A DNA stretch of 39,048 nucleotides from CAZWRV01 sp964636325 (GTDB lineage Bacteria > Verrucomicrobiota > Lentisphaeria > Victivallales > GWF2-50-93): the NCBI GenBank assembly GCA_964636325.1, contig CAZWRV010000058.1:1-39048 (forward strand), read 5' to 3'. Both the position numbers and the translations under genes were made by a program. Numbering within the stretch: the first letter of the stretch is position 1; each line of letters starts with the position of its first letter. The notes beneath the pieces were generated by a model, which did not search any database, was not told the origin of the DNA, and saw only the letters and a list, made by a program, of their open reading frames with translations. Below are positions 17,695 to 26,108 of the stretch, piece after piece.

Positions 17695-17815
17695 CATCTT
17701 TGTCGGTATCTTTGCCGCGCACTTCGTCGCTTTCCGGAGGGTTGAGCCGTGCTCAACCGTTTCCCTGGACTCAGTATGCCGGGGGCGGCTCGGCTTCGCC
17801 CTCCGTCGCCTAAAC
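17695..17815 (-). repeat. Composite hairpin repeat, reverse orientation
   Basis: Compared with the block at 97-180 this is the reverse complement: TTTGTCGGTATCTTTGCCG (GACAAAG units), CCGGAGGGTTGAGC-CGT-GCTCAACCG (hairpin), then GGGGGCGGCTCGGCTTCGCC and CTCCGTCGCC. It is degenerate towards its right end. It lies between fabI and the Bat locus. Confidence 0.7.
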
Positions 17816-17853
17816 TCCGCCCGAAATTCCACGGAACAAATCCATCCGCCTGC

Positions 17854-17881
17854 TTGTCTTAAAAATACGAGAACTTAGATT
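17854..17881 (+). promoter_or_regulatory. Possible promoter of the Bat locus
   Basis: A -35 TTGTCT (17854-17859), a 16-nt spacer and TAGATT (17876-17881) lie 36 bp before the first gene. The -35 is the same hexamer as for nifUS, but the -10 is weak. Confidence 0.35.
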
Positions 17882-17916
17882 GGATTTTACGTACAGGACA
17901 GGGACGTTTTGTCATC

Positions 17917-20223
17917 ATGAATATAATGAAGTTTTTCCTGAACTCCGAGATGATATGGCATCTCCTCTGGATCGTTCCGGCTTTCCTGCTGGTCGTCATG
18001 TATTCCTCAGGGAAGAGGACCAGGCTGTGCCGGAACCTTCTCGGTGACAGGTGCGGGGATCCTGCGTATACCACTCTTTCCCCGGGGAAAAGGCTGCTCC
18101 GCAACTGGCTTCTGGCGCTATCGCTGCTTCTCCTGATAATCACGGCGGCACGTCCGTTCTGGGGGAGCAAGATACTGCCGTTCTCGGGCCGGGGCCGCGA
18201 CCTCATCGTCGTTCTGGACGTCTCGAAGAGCATGCTCTCTCAGGATGTGAAGCCGTCGCGGCTCGATCACGCGAAATGGTTCCTCCGAGAACTGATAAGG
18301 GCGACCCCGGGGGACAGATATGGCATCGTCGCATTCTCGGGTTCCGCCTTCCTCGAATGCCCTCTCACCATCGACAAGACTAGCCTCTTCCAGATTCTTG
18401 ACGAGCTTGCCGCCGGCTCGATACCCCTCGGCGGCACCAACATCCAGAACGCACTGAAGGTCGCGCTCGGCGCCTTCGAGGCCGCCGAAGGCGCTCACAG
18501 GGCCGTCATCCTTGTCACAGACGGCGACGAACTCCAGGGCGACATGTCAAAGGCGGCGGATGATCTCAGGAAGGCAAACCTGCCTCTCTATGTGGTCGGC
18601 ATCGGTGATCCCATGCAGCCCGGCCTGGTCATGGTCAAGGACGAGGACAGCGGCAAGAACGTATTCCTAAAGGACTCCAAGGGCGAGATCGTCAAGACCA
18701 GGCTCAACGAACAGGCATTGACCAATCTTGCGAACAGCTGCTCCGGCATCTACGTCCGTTCCACGACCACCAGCCCATGCATTGAACCGGTGCTCGCCAA
18801 GATCAAGGGGCTTGTCCCGGAAAAATACCAGGACGGCCAGAACACCCGCCCCATCGAAAGGTTCCAGATCCCCCTCCTGGCCGCGGTGCTGCTGCTCTTC
18901 GCATATATGGGCATCGGCGAGGCCAGGCGCCTTGCTCCAATCATGATCGCCGCGATTCTCATATCTGCTGACTTCGCATTCGCGCAGGACCAGGGAGGCG
19001 ATGAAGATGCGGCTGCAGCATCGAATGCCGAGGAACCGCCCGCAGATCAAACGGCCCCGCCGAACCTGGAAGTGCCTGGCGAGGCGCCGGCGAAAACCGC
19101 AGAACCGCATGATGTCCAGGCTGCCGCCGATAACAATGGCAATGGAAACACAGGGAAACTGCCCCCTGAAGCTATCTACAACAAGGCCCTCGAGTTCCAG
19201 GCGAACAAGGACGAAGAAAAGGCCGTCGACCTCTACCAGAAGGCCATCAACTCCACGACCGATCCGGAGGTCCGGGGGAAGTCCTTCCAGAACCTCGGAG
19301 TCATGCTGCACGAAAAGGCCCGCGGCATGATGCAGTCCAGCGACATCCAGGGCGCCGAAAAGGCCTTGAGCGCCGCAGAGGAAATGTACCGGCAGTCCCT
19401 CTCCTCCGCCACGAAGCACCGGGAGGTCGCACTCAACCAGCAGAAGCTCATCAACGACAGGAAGATCATCGAGGAGATCAAGAAGCAACAGCAGCAGATG
19501 CAGGACAAGAAGAACGAGGCCAAGGACAAGATCAAGGACGCCATGAAGGAGAACCAGAAGGCGAAAGACCAGCAGAACCGACAGAATGGACAGCAGAACC
19601 AGAAGCAGCAGAAGAACGATCCGCAGCAACAGCAAGGCCAGCAAGGTCAAGACAAGAATGACCAGCAGAAGGATCAGTCGCAGAAGCAGGAGGGCCAGAA
19701 GGATCAGCAAGGTCAGCAGGGCCAGGATAAGAAAGACCAGGAAAATGAAGCCAAGGAGAAAACAGAGCAGGCCCAGAAGGCGGTCCAGGACTACAAGGAC
19801 GAGGCGCAGAAGAAGAACTCTCAGAACGACTCCGAGGCCGCCGACAAGGCCGCAAAGGAGCTTGAAAAGGCGAAGAAGGAGCAGGATAATAAGAATTTCG
19901 ACAAGGCGGAGGATAACTTCAAGAACGCCCTGGACGCCCTCGGCAAGGACGAGCAGGAGAAGAACCAGAGCAAGGACAAAGGCAAGGAGGGCAAGGAGGA
20001 GAAGAAGGAAGAAAAGGAAAGCAAGCAGCAGGAGGATCAGGCCCTGCCTCAGCCGGCAAAGGCCGAGCAGGACAAGGAGCCGAAGGAGGAAAGCAAAATC
20101 GACGAGAAGCAGGCCGAGGCCCTCATTGACCTCATGGTCAACGACGAAAAGACTCTGAAGGACGCCCTCAAGGAAATGCAGAGGCAGAATTCCAGGATTA
20201 AGGACGTCGACAAGGACTGGTGA
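17917..20223 (+). CDS. BatB-BatC fusion: membrane VWA protein with TPR and Gln/Lys-rich tail
   Basis: This 768-residue protein fuses two Bat-locus proteins. Residues 1-335 are BatB-like: membrane segments near 13-28 and 62-78, then a von Willebrand A domain with a complete metal site (DVSKS 101-105, Thr174 in GGTN, Asp202 in TDGD), and a third membrane segment near 317-333. Residues 336-357 (RRLAPIMIAAILISADFAFAQ) look like a complete signal peptide with an AFA-Q cleavage site, as expected for the start of a separate BatC. TPR repeats follow (about 416-500). A highly charged Gln/Lys/Asp region (about 520-725) and a short C-terminal helix end the protein. Bat proteins are linked to stress or oxygen tolerance in Bacteroides and spirochaetes. 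No MoxR, DUF58 or BatA gene precedes it. Confidence 0.85.
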   Translation: MNIMKFFLNSEMIWHLLWIVPAFLLVVMYSSGKRTRLCRNLLGDRCGDPAYTTLSPGKRLLRNWLLALSLLLLIITAARPFWGSKILPFSGRGRDLIVVLDVSKSMLSQDVKPSRLDHAKWFLRELIRATPGDRYGIVAFSGSAFLECPLTIDKTSLFQILDELAAGSIPLGGTNIQNALKVALGAFEAAEGAHRAVILVTDGDELQGDMSKAADDLRKANLPLYVVGIGDPMQPGLVMVKDEDSGKNVFLKDSKGEIVKTRLNEQALTNLANSCSGIYVRSTTTSPCIEPVLAKIKGLVPEKYQDGQNTRPIERFQIPLLAAVLLLFAYMGIGEARRLAPIMIAAILISADFAFAQDQGGDEDAAAASNAEEPPADQTAPPNLEVPGEAPAKTAEPHDVQAAADNNGNGNTGKLPPEAIYNKALEFQANKDEEKAVDLYQKAINSTTDPEVRGKSFQNLGVMLHEKARGMMQSSDIQGAEKALSAAEEMYRQSLSSATKHREVALNQQKLINDRKIIEEIKKQQQQMQDKKNEAKDKIKDAMKENQKAKDQQNRQNGQQNQKQQKNDPQQQQGQQGQDKNDQQKDQSQKQEGQKDQQGQQGQDKKDQENEAKEKTEQAQKAVQDYKDEAQKKNSQNDSEAADKAAKELEKAKKEQDNKNFDKAEDNFKNALDALGKDEQEKNQSKDKGKEGKEEKKEEKESKQQEDQALPQPAKAEQDKEPKEESKIDEKQAEALIDLMVNDEKTLKDALKEMQRQNSRIKDVDKDW

Positions 20224-20245
20224 ATCTCAGCAATTGGTTGCAGTG

Positions 20246-20265
20246 CGCGGCGATTATTCGCCGCG
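20246..20265 (+). repeat. Perfect 8-bp hairpin between the two bat genes
   Basis: CGCGGCGA-TTAT-TCGCCGCG is followed 15 nt later by the ATG of the next gene, which has no clear Shine-Dalgarno. Related hairpins occur at 24173-24192 and 31671-31688, in each case just after a gene end. Confidence 0.6.
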
Positions 20266-20280
20266 AACGAGTGTCCTGAA

Positions 20281-22884
20281 ATGAAGCAGTTATTTTTCAA
20301 CAATTGTAAATTTCCCGTGCTCGGCCTCGTGCGCCTGGCTCTGCCGCTGGCGCTACTCGCCGCATGTTTCTGCTTGCCGGCCAGCGCCCAGGACGTATCG
20401 GTGCAGGTGGCCCCGGTTCCGGCGCTGGCGGGCGAACAGGCCCAGCTCCAGATAGTCTCCGCAGAGGGAAGTCCGGAACTCCTCGAGAAGCCCCAGATAC
20501 CTGGCATAAAATGGCTCCAGGGCGGATCGTCGCGCACCGAGACCCAGATTATCAACATGAGGACAAGTGTAAGGCATGTCTCCATTTACCCATTCGTTCC
20601 GGAGAAGGAAGGAAAGACAAAATTCCCCGCCCTGAAAGTGCAGGTGGGCAACAAGAAGATCGCGACGAACCCCTTCGAGCTTGTGGTAATGTCCAGGAAG
20701 TTCTCCGTAAGGCAGCCAGGCGGCCAGAAGCAGGGCCAGGAGAAGCAGTTCAAGTTCGAGGACATAGTCTTCATGAAGGCCTCTCCGCTGACGGAGAAGT
20801 CCGAAATCTATGTGGGCGAGGAAATTCCGTTCGAAATCCGCATCTATTCGCTCAGCGGCCTGAAGTTCGGCCTGGGCGCTTGGCCGGAAATACAGCTCGA
20901 AAACGCGGTGTTCAGGGACTACAGCAGAGTCAATGACAAGAATTCCAGGTTCGCCCCGCCGACCGAGTCCTCCGAAAAGATCGACGGCAACACTTTCAAC
21001 GTCATAAGCATAAAGACGGCGTTCAGGATAATCGCCCCCGGCAAGGTCGCCGGAAAAGTTTCGGTGCTGGCGCTCTTGGAAGTTCCCAGCCAGAAAAGGT
21101 CGCGAGATCCGTTCGACGACTTCAGGCTCTTCTCCCCGTTCGGAGAAAACTACGACACCGTCAAGCAGGAGCTTACTGCCGACATCAGGCAGTTCACCGT
21201 GAAGCCTCTCCCTCCGCAGGAGCCGGGCTCTACCTTCCTCGGCCTTGTCGGAGAATGGACCATTGCACCTGAACTCTCGCCGGACTCCGAGAACATAAAG
21301 ACCGGGGAGACTCTCACCCTCTCCCTTAAGATCCGAGGGAACGGCACCACCGAGACGCTAAAGGCGCCCGACCTTAAGGCCGACGGTTTCCGCTTCTATC
21401 CGCCGGAGACGGACAAGGACATTGAAATGCCGGACGGAAGCACCTGCACCGTCATAAGATACGTCATGATCCCCGTCGACCCGGGGACGGCCTCTCTTGA
21501 TTTCAACTTCTCCTATTTTTCGGCAAAGGAGGGCAAGTATGTCGGGGCGCCGCTCAGCAGAAGGTTCAAGATCGAAAAGTCGAAGGACGTGTCCAGCCAG
21601 CAGGTCGTTTCTGACGCCGGAACGGCCGCTGCTCCGGAGCAGAAGGGAGCCGAACTGCCTAAGCGCAAGAGCGACCTGCTCCACCCAAAGGCCGCCGCGG
21701 GTCCGCCGGTCGAGCTGCCCATTTGGAAAAACCATCTGGCCGCGACATTCGCGTTTTTCGCGCTCGGCATCCTGATCCCGCTCCTCACGGAAATCCTGCT
21801 GCTGTGGCGGGAGAGGCTGGTGAAGGATCCCCTGCTGAGGCGGCGCCTTGAGGCGCGCCGCAGGAAGGGCGCGGTGATGCGGGAGCTCCGTGCGGCAGAC
21901 GCCGAAGGAATCCATGTGGCGGTCCAGAACCTTGTCCTGCCTTATTTGAACGACCTGCTTGGTGCTCCGCCAGGAACCAGCGCGGGGGAGCTATCAAAAC
22001 GCATCGAGGACAAGGAGCTCTCCCAGTGCCTCTGCGACGCGGAAAGCAGCTCCTACATGCCGGGCGCGGTCTCGCCGTCCGAGCTGAAGAGCCGCCTCAT
22101 CAAGGCGCTTGGAAGATTCTCGGCAGTTCTTATATCGCTGGCGGCACTCTGCGCCACCGCGCTATCGGACGATCAGGCAAACATGCCACCACTCCCCGGA
22201 TCTAGGAATGCCGCATCCGACCCCCTGGCATGCTACTACAACGGCGATTTTGCCGCCGCCGCGGAGATGTTCAGGAAGAGCATAAGCCAGACAAATCCAT
22301 CGCCCGGCCTCCTCTACAACCTCGGCGACTGCCTCTACCAGACAGGCGATCTGCCGAAGGCGCTGGTATGCTTCGAACGCGCTCTGAGGCTCTCTCCCCG
22401 TGACTCCGACATAAAGGAGAACCTCAACCTGATTAAGCGCAAGCTGATGCTGCCCGAAACCGGCAGGAGCGAGACCCCGGCCGAGGCGGTCATGAACATT
22501 CGCGACTTGATGAGGCCTGACGAATGGCTTCTCGCTTCGTCGTTGTTCTTCCTCCTCTCCGGAATCTTCATCGCAGCCCGCCGCAGGTTCGCATCAAGAA
22601 GCTGGATCGGCTTCGCGTCTGCGGCGATCTTCATCTCTCTCCTCTGCGCAGCCGCATCTTTCTCTCAGACCCAGACCTCGTACAGCCGCGACACCGCCTA
22701 TATAGTCGAACGCAACATATCCCCCCACCTTCTGCCTTCCGACAATTCCAACCGGGCAAGCTTCAAGTTCAACGGCGGCGAGGAGGTCAGGCTCGTAGAG
22801 GAGCGCAACGGCTGGCTCAGGGTCCGCGCCGGAAACGCAGAGGGTTGGATCAAGGCCGACTGCATCGAGAAGCTCTTCCCTTAG
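20281..22884 (+). CDS. BatD-BatE fusion: beta-rich membrane protein with TPR and SH3 domains
   Basis: This 867-residue protein starts with a signal peptide (about 11-36, ASA-Q) and a BatD-like region of beta domains (about 37-435). A membrane segment (487-509) and a cytoplasmic stretch follow. Residues 604-630 (LIKALGRFSAVLISLAALCATA) again look like a signal peptide, after which the sequence is BatE-like: TPR units (about 645-710), two membrane segments (747-765 and 776-795) and an SH3-like domain (805-866) ending with RVRAGNAEGWIKADCIEKLF. BatD and BatE are usually separate genes. It lies 57 bp after the BatB-BatC gene. The TAG stop is 2 bp before the 89-bp inverted-end element. Confidence 0.82.
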   Translation: MKQLFFNNCKFPVLGLVRLALPLALLAACFCLPASAQDVSVQVAPVPALAGEQAQLQIVSAEGSPELLEKPQIPGIKWLQGGSSRTETQIINMRTSVRHVSIYPFVPEKEGKTKFPALKVQVGNKKIATNPFELVVMSRKFSVRQPGGQKQGQEKQFKFEDIVFMKASPLTEKSEIYVGEEIPFEIRIYSLSGLKFGLGAWPEIQLENAVFRDYSRVNDKNSRFAPPTESSEKIDGNTFNVISIKTAFRIIAPGKVAGKVSVLALLEVPSQKRSRDPFDDFRLFSPFGENYDTVKQELTADIRQFTVKPLPPQEPGSTFLGLVGEWTIAPELSPDSENIKTGETLTLSLKIRGNGTTETLKAPDLKADGFRFYPPETDKDIEMPDGSTCTVIRYVMIPVDPGTASLDFNFSYFSAKEGKYVGAPLSRRFKIEKSKDVSSQQVVSDAGTAAAPEQKGAELPKRKSDLLHPKAAAGPPVELPIWKNHLAATFAFFALGILIPLLTEILLLWRERLVKDPLLRRRLEARRRKGAVMRELRAADAEGIHVAVQNLVLPYLNDLLGAPPGTSAGELSKRIEDKELSQCLCDAESSSYMPGAVSPSELKSRLIKALGRFSAVLISLAALCATALSDDQANMPPLPGSRNAASDPLACYYNGDFAAAAEMFRKSISQTNPSPGLLYNLGDCLYQTGDLPKALVCFERALRLSPRDSDIKENLNLIKRKLMLPETGRSETPAEAVMNIRDLMRPDEWLLASSLFFLLSGIFIAARRRFASRSWIGFASAAIFISLLCAAASFSQTQTSYSRDTAYIVERNISPHLLPSDNSNRASFKFNGGEEVRLVEERNGWLRVRAGNAEGWIKADCIEKLFP

Positions 22885-22885
22885 G

Positions 22886-22974
22886 TTCAGATTTTCTGCG
22901 CATAGGCTAAATATCGATCGCAGGCAATATATACTTCGGCGACCTCCTCAAATATCTCCGCCGGAAAATCTGAA
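22886..22974. repeat. 89-bp element with 11-bp perfect inverted ends
   Basis: The ends are TTCAGATTTTC (22886-22896) and GAAAATCTGAA (22964-22974), the same as at 8225-8311. Interiors of the two copies differ, apart from GGCG next to one end. It fills the gap between the BatD-BatE gene and the prenyltransferase gene. Confidence 0.7.
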
Positions 22975-22988
22975 GTTATTATTCCGAA

Positions 22989-24143
22989 ATGCGAAAACCG
23001 CATGGAGGGCTATATTATCGGCCTGATATGAAGACCGAACAGGAAAATACGTCGCGAGACAACGCCAAGCTCTTCCAAGAGGAACTTCAAAGGGTCTCCA
23101 CCCTAATGGAGCGGACTCTTAAGGAGGACGGATTCCCTAGTGGCGTCGTCCCGGAATATCTCCGCGACGCCGTGACGGACTATCCCTGCCGCGGTGGAAA
23201 ACGTCTGCGTCCCGCGCTGACCCTGTGGACATGCGGCCTTTTCGGAGGCGATCCGGAATCTGCGGGATTCGCAGCCGCGGCGGCCGAAATTTACCACAAC
23301 TGGACATTGGTGCACGATGACATCATTGACGGCGACGAGTTCCGGCGCGGAGTCCCGACCGAGCATATAAGGCTCGCAGCTCACGCCAGGAAAAAGCTCG
23401 GGCTCAAAGGCCCGGAAGCTGATAAGTTCGGCCGCGACATCGCGATACTCGCAGGAGACATCCAGCAGGGCTGGGCGGTCGAAACGCTCCTCAAGTCGGT
23501 ATGCACGGGCACCAACCCGCAGGTCGCAATAATCCTCTGCAGCCTGCTCCAGAGGCTTGTCAACCGTCGCCTTATCTCGGGCGAATGCCTCGACATCGAA
23601 TTCCCGTTCAGGAAATGGAGCTCCCTGAAGGCCAAGGACATCGAAGCCATGTATGCCATGAAGACCGGCGCGCTCCTGAAATTCTGCGCTCTTTCCGGCG
23701 CACTCGTCGCCATCGACGATCCCGGCGAGATCGATTCCAAGCCGGTCAAGGACATCGGCACCTTTGCGGAGTCCGCAGGGATCGCCTTCCAGCTCAAGGA
23801 CGACTGGCTCGGCCTTTTCGCCGACGAGAAGGAGACCGGCAAGCCGGGCGGCTCCGATCTCTCCACCCGCAAGCCGACCGTAATGATGCTTAAGGCTTTT
23901 GAGCTTTGCGGACGGGCCGAAAAGGAGCTACTTGCAGAATCACTCGGCAAATCAAAATATTCCGCGGCGGAACTTCAGAAGATAAGGAATATCGTCCGCA
24001 ACTCGGGCGCGGAGAAGGCCGTCCTTTCCATGGCGGATAAATACAAGAGGAAATCTCTGGACTTGCTCGGGGACTTCCCAGATGGCAAATACAGGCGCCT
24101 CCTTGCGGCCTGGACCGAGTATGTGTTGGGCAGGAGGGCGTGA
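22989..24143 (+). CDS. Polyprenyl (geranylgeranyl/farnesyl-type) diphosphate synthase
   Basis: This soluble trans-prenyltransferase chains isopentenyl diphosphate units for quinones, undecaprenol precursors or other isoprenoids. It has 384 residues. GGKRLRP (69-75) binds the homoallylic diphosphate. The first Asp-rich motif is VHDDIIDGDEFRRG (Asp110, Asp111, Asp114). The second is FQLKDDWLG (Asp271, Asp272), with Gly in place of the usual third Asp. Product length cannot be read with confidence. It is longer than FPP synthases (about 300), mostly from an insertion near 130-150 and a C-terminal extension. The start is uncertain: the ATG at 23028 would remove 13 residues, and neither site has a good Shine-Dalgarno. 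Confidence 0.85.
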   Translation: MRKPHGGLYYRPDMKTEQENTSRDNAKLFQEELQRVSTLMERTLKEDGFPSGVVPEYLRDAVTDYPCRGGKRLRPALTLWTCGLFGGDPESAGFAAAAAEIYHNWTLVHDDIIDGDEFRRGVPTEHIRLAAHARKKLGLKGPEADKFGRDIAILAGDIQQGWAVETLLKSVCTGTNPQVAIILCSLLQRLVNRRLISGECLDIEFPFRKWSSLKAKDIEAMYAMKTGALLKFCALSGALVAIDDPGEIDSKPVKDIGTFAESAGIAFQLKDDWLGLFADEKETGKPGGSDLSTRKPTVMMLKAFELCGRAEKELLAESLGKSKYSAAELQKIRNIVRNSGAEKAVLSMADKYKRKSLDLLGDFPDGKYRRLLAAWTEYVLGRRA

Positions 24144-24147
24144 GAGA

Positions 24148-24192
24148 GTGTCAATGGTGAATGGTGACCGTGGCCGGGCGGTATTGCCCGGC
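24148..24192. repeat. Heptad array followed by a hairpin
   Basis: The 7-mers GTGTCAA, TGGTGAA, TGGTGAC and CGTGGCC (24148-24175) begin 5 bp after the prenyltransferase stop codon. They run into hairpin GCCGGGC-GGTATT-GCCCGGC (24173-24192). Confidence 0.55.
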
Positions 24193-24217
24193 ATTAAATA
24201 AAGAAAGGCTTATAAAA

Positions 24218-25798
24218 ATGGAACTTCGCCTGCGCTTCGCTCCGTCGCCCACCGGGCATGTGCATATCGGCAACATCAGGACTGCGATCTTCAACTGGCT
24301 CCACGCAAGGCACTGCGGCGGGAAGTTCCTGCTGCGTGTCGAAGACACCGACAAGGAGCGTTCGACCGAGGCGGCGAAGGATACGCTCCTCGAATGCATG
24401 CGCTGGCTCGGCCTCAATTGGGACGAGGACATCTTCTACCAGAGCAGCCGCGAGGAGGCGCACCGCCGTGCGGCGGAAAAGCTGCTGCCGGCGAAAAAGG
24501 CCGCCAGAGGCCGCCCGGACAATGCGGGCAGGTCGCCGATCATCTTCCGGATACCGTGGGACAGCGACACGATCCCGAACGTCAGGGTCAAAGGCCCCTC
24601 CGAAATCGAGGTGCATCCGGAAGTCCCCGTCAAGATAAGCGCTGACGGGGTCGCCTACGCCCAGATAAGCCCGAAGGGCAAGGCGATGGAGCAGTCAGCG
24701 TCGCTAGCCGGATTCCACGGCCTCAAGGTCTTCGGCAAGGACGGCGCATGCCTCTTTGACATGGAATACGAGATTGGAAAGATACTCGGGGAAAACGCCG
24801 AATATGTCCTGGAGAATCCCGCGAAGCTCGCATTTCAGCGGCGCGAGGTCTTCTTCAACGACCTGGTCAAGGGCGAACTGGCGAAGCCGCTCGAGAACAT
24901 GAAGGACCTCATCATCGTCAGGAGCGACGGGACCCCCGTCTTCCACTTCGCGAACGTCTGCGACGACATCGAACAGCGGATAACGCACGTCATCCGAGGC
25001 GACGACCACGTCGAAAACACTTACAGGCACATCTTCCTCTTCAACGCTCTCGGGCAGCCGCCGCCCGCATACGGCCACCTGCCGATGATCGTGAACCAGG
25101 CCGGAAAGCCTTACAGCAAGCGCGACGGCGACGCCTACGTAGGCGACTTCAGGAGCAAGGGGTTCCTGCCGGAGGCGCTCTTCAACTATCTCGCGCTGCT
25201 CGGATGGTCGCCGGGTGACGACCGGGAGAAAATGTCCGTGGACGAGCTCGTCAAGGCCTTCGCCTTGGAACGCGTAAAAAGCTCTTCCGCCCAGTTCGAC
25301 ATGAACAAGCTATTGAACATGAACGGGTTGTATATGTCCGAGATCGAGCCTGCGAAGTTCGCGATTGAGGCGTTCAAGCGGGTCGAGAACCAGGAATGGG
25401 CGGCCGCCGCCGATCCCGCGCTCTTCGCGAAAGTCGCAATCCTCCTGCAGTCAAGGACGAAGACGTATGCGGCCGTCGAGGAATGGAAATATTTCTTCAC
25501 GGACAGCTATGAGATGGACGAGAAGGCGTTCGCCAAGAACGTCGCCAGGCCCGAAGTCTCGAAAGCGTTCCAGGCGCTCGCGGAGGCGCTCCGCATCTCA
25601 AGCCCGGTCTGCGCGCACGACTTCGAGCTTCTGATCCGCGATGCCGAGAAGGCCGCCCAGATGGGCGAAGGCAAGCTCAACCAGCCGCTGAGGATCGCGC
25701 TCACCGGCAGGACGACCGGCGCCGGAATCTACGAGACCATGGAGCTGCTGGGGAGGGAGAAGTGCGCGGAACGGCTTGCTAAAGCAATTATCAATTAA
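24218..25798 (+). CDS. gltX: Glutamyl-tRNA synthetase with a large internal insertion
   Basis: This class I enzyme attaches glutamate to tRNA(Glu). The start is the ATG at 24218 (526 residues), immediately before the conserved FAPSPTGHVHIGN (HIGH motif at 16-19); AAAGG lies upstream. KMSKS appears as PYSKRDGD (298-305). Between residues about 95 and 210 the usual pattern is altered. The segment with the Cys pair that can bind zinc (consensus YYCxCT) is missing. A stretch of roughly 90 residues, including KVFGKDGACLFDMEYEIG, separates the first Rossmann half from FFNDLVKGEL and LIIVRSDGTPVFHF. The anticodon-binding part is recognisable but short. The TAA stop lies inside a heptad array. Whether it charges tRNA(Glu) only or also tRNA(Gln) cannot be read from the sequence. 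Confidence 0.92.
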   Translation: MELRLRFAPSPTGHVHIGNIRTAIFNWLHARHCGGKFLLRVEDTDKERSTEAAKDTLLECMRWLGLNWDEDIFYQSSREEAHRRAAEKLLPAKKAARGRPDNAGRSPIIFRIPWDSDTIPNVRVKGPSEIEVHPEVPVKISADGVAYAQISPKGKAMEQSASLAGFHGLKVFGKDGACLFDMEYEIGKILGENAEYVLENPAKLAFQRREVFFNDLVKGELAKPLENMKDLIIVRSDGTPVFHFANVCDDIEQRITHVIRGDDHVENTYRHIFLFNALGQPPPAYGHLPMIVNQAGKPYSKRDGDAYVGDFRSKGFLPEALFNYLALLGWSPGDDREKMSVDELVKAFALERVKSSSAQFDMNKLLNMNGLYMSEIEPAKFAIEAFKRVENQEWAAAADPALFAKVAILLQSRTKTYAAVEEWKYFFTDSYEMDEKAFAKNVARPEVSKAFQALAEALRISSPVCAHDFELLIRDAEKAAQMGEGKLNQPLRIALTGRTTGAGIYETMELLGREKCAERLAKAIIN

Positions 25799-25821
25799 CA
25801 GTTATCAATTATTGGTTATCG
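25787..25821. repeat. Heptad array overlapping the gltX stop codon
   Basis: Five 7-mers, ATTATCA, ATTAACA, GTTATCA, ATTATTG and GTTATCG. The gltX TAA (25796-25798) lies in the second unit. Confidence 0.7.
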
Positions 25822-25859
25822 GTATGGATTGTACTTTGGTGAGATGCCAATTTTATGAA

Positions 25860-26108
25860 TTATTGAGGCGGGCGATACCTGCGGGAAGCTGCCGTGTATG
25901 GACTGTTAGCCATGACCCGAGCCGTTTGTGTTCTTCCAAGTATCTCAAGGACGAGCTCAAACGCGACTTCCGGTTGTTCAGCAACAAGATCATTCATGTA
26001 ATTGCTCGCCCAGAAATTGTCTTCGTATTGGGACGAGTTCCAGTCGCTGGTGGCATAGTCAATCCACGCCGTTATGAACTGTTCTCTCGTTGGGAACGCC
26101 GGCTTCAA
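25860..26108 (-). pseudogene. Fragment resembling DUF6869 proteins
   Basis: This 82-codon frame starts at a TTG (26108) that overlaps the stop of the LolA-like gene, with AGGTGG just before it. Residues 6-55 (EQFITAWIDYA, then EDNFWASNYMNDLV and PEVAFELVLEIL) match the pattern of small DUF6869-type proteins as I recall them: D-x2-FWA, then PE-x-A and LxLEIL. After residue 60 the similarity stops, and the expected AAGPLEDLL-like segment is replaced by MANSPYTAASRRYRPP. It is probably a 3'-truncated gene. Recognition is by pattern only. Confidence 0.4.

Noticed and set aside
18667..19710. 347-residue Leu/Val-rich open frame antisense to the BatB-BatC gene
   Set aside because: It is the mirror of the Gln/Lys-rich coding repeats; no start signal and no domain.
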